Source: Trebonia sp.
Lineage (GTDB): Bacteria; Actinomycetota; Actinomycetes; Streptosporangiales; Streptosporangiaceae
Direction: 5' to 3'
Length of the DNA: 7,547 nt
Assembly (NCBI GenBank): GCA_030038035.1
Contig: JASHPP010000197.1
Span: forward strand, 1 to 7,547
Made by a program: the position numbers and the translations under genes. The stretch's first letter is position 1. Each line of letters starts with the position of its first letter. Positions 5,677 to 7,547 of the stretch are shown piece by piece. The notes below the pieces were generated by a model. It ran no database searches, was not told the origin of the DNA, and saw only the letters and a program-made list of their open reading frames with translations.

Positions 5677-6890
5677 CCGGGCACGCCCCGCCCCGCCTCA
5701 AGGCCCAGCGCGGCGGCGTCCTCGCCGAGCCAGTCCCGCAGCACCTGCGCGGTGTGCTGTCCCGGCTGCGGGGGCGCCGTCACCCGCGCGGGCGAGCGGG
5801 ACATGCGGACCGGGTAGCCGGGGATGGTCACCTGACCGCGCCGGGGGTCGTCGACGGTGACGAAGATCCCCCGTTCGCGCAGGTCGGTGTCCGCCAGCAC
5901 CTCGGTGGTCGAGCGCAGCGCTCCGGCCGGCACGCCGGCCGCGCCAAGCGCGCGCATCGCCTCCATCTTGTCCAGCGTGGCGGTCCACGCGCGGACCGCC
6001 TCGTCCACGTCGGCCTTGTGCTCGCCGCGGCTGGCCATCGTCGCGAACCGCTCGTCGGCGAGCAAGTCCGCTCTGCCCATGAGCCTGGCCATCCGCTCCC
6101 ACTGGCGGTCGCTGCCGCAGTGGATGTGCACGTAGTCGCTCGGGCCGAACGGCGGGCACGGGTAGATGTCGGAGGGGGCGGTGGTGACGAGGAACGGTGG
6201 CCTGTTCCCGAACCGCGGGGTGTCCGTGCCGCGCTCGATCGGCCAGCCGTAGTGGATCCGCATGAACGTCGCGACCTGGTCGGTCATCGCGATCTCGACC
6301 CGCTGGCCGAGCCCGTCCTTCTCGCGCTGGTACAGCGCGGCGAGGATGCCGCCGGCCAGGACCATCCCCGTGCCGGTGTCGCCGACGTCAGGGCCCGGCT
6401 TCATCGGCAGGCCGTCGGGCTCGCCGGTCACGCTCGACCCGCCGGAAAAGCCCTGCGCGATCGGGTCGAAGCAGGGGAAGTCGCGGTAAGGCGAGTCCGC
6501 GGCGAACCCCTTGACCTGCGCGTAAATCAGCCGTGGGTTCCGCTGCCGCAGCGTGTCCCAGCCGAGGCCAAGGCGTTCGATGACCCCCGGGCTGAAGTTC
6601 TCGACGAAGATGTCCGCGCGCTCGGCGAGGCGCAGCGCGGTCCGCAGGCCGGCCGGCGACTTGAGGTCAAGCTCGATGGACTTCTTGCTTGCGTTGTTCA
6701 GGTAGAACGGGACCGCGTCGTAGCTGTCCCTGCTGCCGGGCACGATGACCTTGACGACCTCGGCCCCGAGGTACGCCAGCATGAGCGTCGCCGACGGGCC
6801 CGCCACCTGATGGGTGAGATCGAGCACTCGCACGCCGTCGAGCGCGAGCCCTCGCTGGCCTTCCTGCCCGCTGCCGGCCTGGCCGTTCAT
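5673..6890 (-). CDS. Family III CoA-transferase (CaiB/BaiF)
   Basis: A 405-residue enzyme expected to move CoA from a donor thioester to a carboxylic acid in the cytoplasm. Typical features are the N-terminal GVRVLDLTHQVAGPSATLMLAYLGAEVVKV (19-48), the NASKKSIELDLKSPAG segment (66-81), FVENFSPGVIERLGLGW (95-111) and GDTGTG (170-175). By comparison with formyl-CoA transferase, D171 of that last motif is the likely catalytic Asp that forms the acyl anhydride. GILAALYQREKDGLGQRVEIAM follows, as in the family. The length is normal. The ATG at 6890 is preceded by GGAGGTGG, 9-12 nt away. It is the first gene of the presumed catabolic operon, with a promoter candidate upstream, and overlaps the thiolase-like gene by 4 nt. 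Its acid substrate cannot be told; relatives act on carnitine, formate/oxalate, bile acids and branched acyl groups. Confidence 0.94.
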   Translation of the reverse strand: MNGQAGSGQEGQRGLALDGVRVLDLTHQVAGPSATLMLAYLGAEVVKVIVPGSRDSYDAVPFYLNNASKKSIELDLKSPAGLRTALRLAERADIFVENFSPGVIERLGLGWDTLRQRNPRLIYAQVKGFAADSPYRDFPCFDPIAQGFSGGSSVTGEPDGLPMKPGPDVGDTGTGMVLAGGILAALYQREKDGLGQRVEIAMTDQVATFMRIHYGWPIERGTDTPRFGNRPPFLVTTAPSDIYPCPPFGPSDYVHIHCGSDRQWERMARLMGRADLLADERFATMASRGEHKADVDEAVRAWTATLDKMEAMRALGAAGVPAGALRSTTEVLADTDLRERGIFVTVDDPRRGQVTIPGYPVRMSRSPARVTAPPQPGQHTAQVLRDWLGEDAAALGLEAGRGVPG

Positions 6891-6928
6891 GAGCGCCGAC
6901 CACCTCCACTCCGGACGCCGATGTCAGG

Positions 6929-6957
6929 AAGATATATGATCCGCAGACCGCCAGCAA
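6929..6957 (-). promoter_or_regulatory. Candidate promoter for the catabolic operon
   Basis: On the minus strand TTGCTG (6957-6952) and TATCTT (6934-6929) are separated by 17 nt and resemble -35 and -10 boxes of a housekeeping sigma factor. Transcription would start near 6922, giving a leader of roughly 30 nt before the CoA-transferase ATG. The spot is locally AT-rich (a run of alternating A and T), unusual in this DNA. No dedicated regulator gene is visible. Confidence 0.45.
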
Positions 6958-6983
6958 GGCGTCAGGCCGCGTCATGAGGTAAA

Positions 6984-7020
6984 TATCGCCATTATCCCCG
7001 ATACGGTGATAATGGCGGTA
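6984..7020 (-). terminator. Strong hairpin between the ABC ATPase and CoA-transferase genes
   Basis: The arms 6984-6996 and 7008-7020 pair at 12 of 13 positions (core CGCCATTATC with GATAATGGCG), and CCG/CGG (6998-7000 with 7004-7006) extends the stem to a 3-nt loop. On the minus strand the stem is followed by ATATTTACC. It lies 66 nt past the ABC ATPase stop and about 27 nt upstream of the candidate -35 box. It could end ABC-operon transcription, or be an operator for the next operon, since it is a compact near-palindrome close to a promoter. Confidence 0.55.
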
Positions 7021-7046
7021 AGGTAATCCGCGAAATGGCGGAACGG

Positions 7047-7073
7047 CGGGCCGTTGAGAGGCGCCACGGCCCG
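7047..7073 (-). terminator. GC-rich hairpin just after the ABC ATPase stop
   Basis: CGGGCCGT (7047-7054) pairs perfectly with ACGGCCCG (7066-7073) around an 11-nt loop. It begins 12 nt after the TAA stop (7086-7088) of the minus-strand gene. No T-run follows, so it may act with the second hairpin at 6984-7020. Confidence 0.35.
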
Positions 7074-7085
7074 TTCTGGATATTG

Positions 7086-7547
7086 TTAATTGGCTTTTCC
7101 CCGGGGTTGGGCGGCGGGGGCCGCGGCCTGTTCTGGAGCCGAGCCGCTGCCCCGCAGCAGGTACGCGGAGTGCAGCATATCGGGATTATCCCGCAATTCG
7201 GTGGCCGTCCCCGAATAGCGGACCACGCCGCCTTCCATCACGTACGCGCTGGTCGCGAGGCCGAGCGCCAGGGTGGCGAACTGCTCGATCAGCAGCACGC
7301 CGATCCCTGAGTCCACGATCGAGCGGATGACCGGGATCAGCCGGCTCACCACGACCGGTGCCAGGCCGAGCGACAGCTCGTCGATCAGGATGAACTTCGG
7401 CTGGGACACCAGCGCCTGGCGAGCACGACCATCTGCTGCTCGCCGCCTGACAGCGACCTGGCGGGCACGTTCAGGCGCCGTTCCAGGGCCGGGAAGAGCT
7501 CGAGCGCGCGGGTGCGCCCCTCGGCCGCCGCCTGCTTCGACAGCGCG
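7086..7547 (-). pseudogene. LivF-type ABC transporter ATPase, frameshifted and 5' partial
   Basis: This is the C-terminal half of the ATP-binding subunit of a branched-chain-amino-acid-type importer; the Walker A part lies beyond the right edge. From 7546 leftward one frame reads ALSKQAAAEGRTRALELF and on through the ABC signature LSGGEQQM to VVLAR. At about 7410-7420 the frame breaks: continuing gives RWCPS and an early stop. The other frame, open from there, resumes with LVSQPKFILIDELSLGLAP (Walker B and D-loop), then VLLIEQFATLAL and a short Ala/Pro-rich tail ending in TAA at 7086. Restoring one base (AGG-GCG-CTG, giving VLARALVSQPKF) repairs it. So it is either a real pseudogene, whose GTG at 7409 is not a true start, or a sequencing error. 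The domain is recognised with confidence. Hairpins follow the stop, and the catabolic operon lies beyond them. The substrate is unknown; Liv-type importers also carry carboxylates and aromatic acids. Confidence 0.85.

Noticed and set aside
6667..6975. Minus-strand open frame starting upstream of the CoA-transferase
   Set aside because: It mainly runs out of frame through the CoA-transferase N-terminus and becomes Arg/Gly-rich there. It has no homologous motif.
5754..6977. 407-codon plus-strand open frame opposite the CoA-transferase
   Set aside because: Same antisense-shadow composition; it conflicts with a clear family III CoA-transferase.
7035..7310. Plus-strand open frame opposite the LivF remnant
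   Set aside because: Antisense to recognisable ABC ATPase sequence and crosses the hairpin region; no supporting signals.
1..7547. CRISPR array, tRNA or rRNA gene, insertion sequence, or secondary-metabolite cluster
   Set aside because: No regularly spaced repeats, no cloverleaf or rRNA-like segments, no transposase, and the thiolase-fold gene belongs to the SCP-x/Ltp2 branch rather than ketosynthases.

Overview
The DNA is very GC-rich and its reading frames show strong G/C preference at third codon positions. It has GTG starts, tight minus-strand gene packing and actinobacterial protein families, notably mycofactocin-type oxidoreductases and stand-alone DUF35 proteins. It most likely comes from a high-GC actinomycete; I cannot name the genus.

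Layout, left to right. A plus-strand gene for a membrane-anchored, secreted-domain protein of unknown function (2-733, 5' end outside the window) converges on a long minus-strand gene run. The 225-bp convergent gap (734-958) has no gene but holds a long inverted repeat and a short tandem duplication. The minus-strand run, in transcription order (right to left), is: CaiB/BaiF CoA-transferase (6890-5673), thiolase/lipid-transfer-like protein (5676-4477), DUF35 zinc-ribbon/OB-fold protein (4446-4006), mycofactocin-type SDR (3940-3104), NDMA-dependent-type zinc alcohol dehydrogenase (3087-1978) and a membrane-anchored class A beta-lactamase-like serine hydrolase (1939-959). Upstream, and apparently a separate transcription unit, lies the C-terminal part of a LivF-type ABC ATPase (7547-7086). 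Its reading frame is broken just after the ABC signature.

How the genes may work together (inference). The first five genes look like one catabolic operon: 4-nt overlap, then gaps of 30, 65 and 16 nt. Alcohol or carbonyl oxidation would be done by the SDR and ADH, both of families that hold their nicotinamide cofactor tightly and pass electrons to mycofactocin. The CoA-transferase would make a CoA thioester. The thiolase-like protein with its DUF35 partner would do carbon-carbon bond cleavage or formation. The LivF remnant suggests a solute importer next door. No mycofactocin biosynthesis gene, acyl-CoA dehydrogenase, hydratase or regulator is visible. The substrate cannot be read from the sequence. 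The serine hydrolase at the operon end has no obvious link to this chemistry and may be a separate cell-envelope gene.

Points most worth a second look: Thr at the SDR tetrad Asn position, the frameshifted livF, the thiolase lacking a nucleophile Cys, the non-canonical beta-lactamase motifs, and the inverted repeats at 1-22, 794-870 and 6984-7020.
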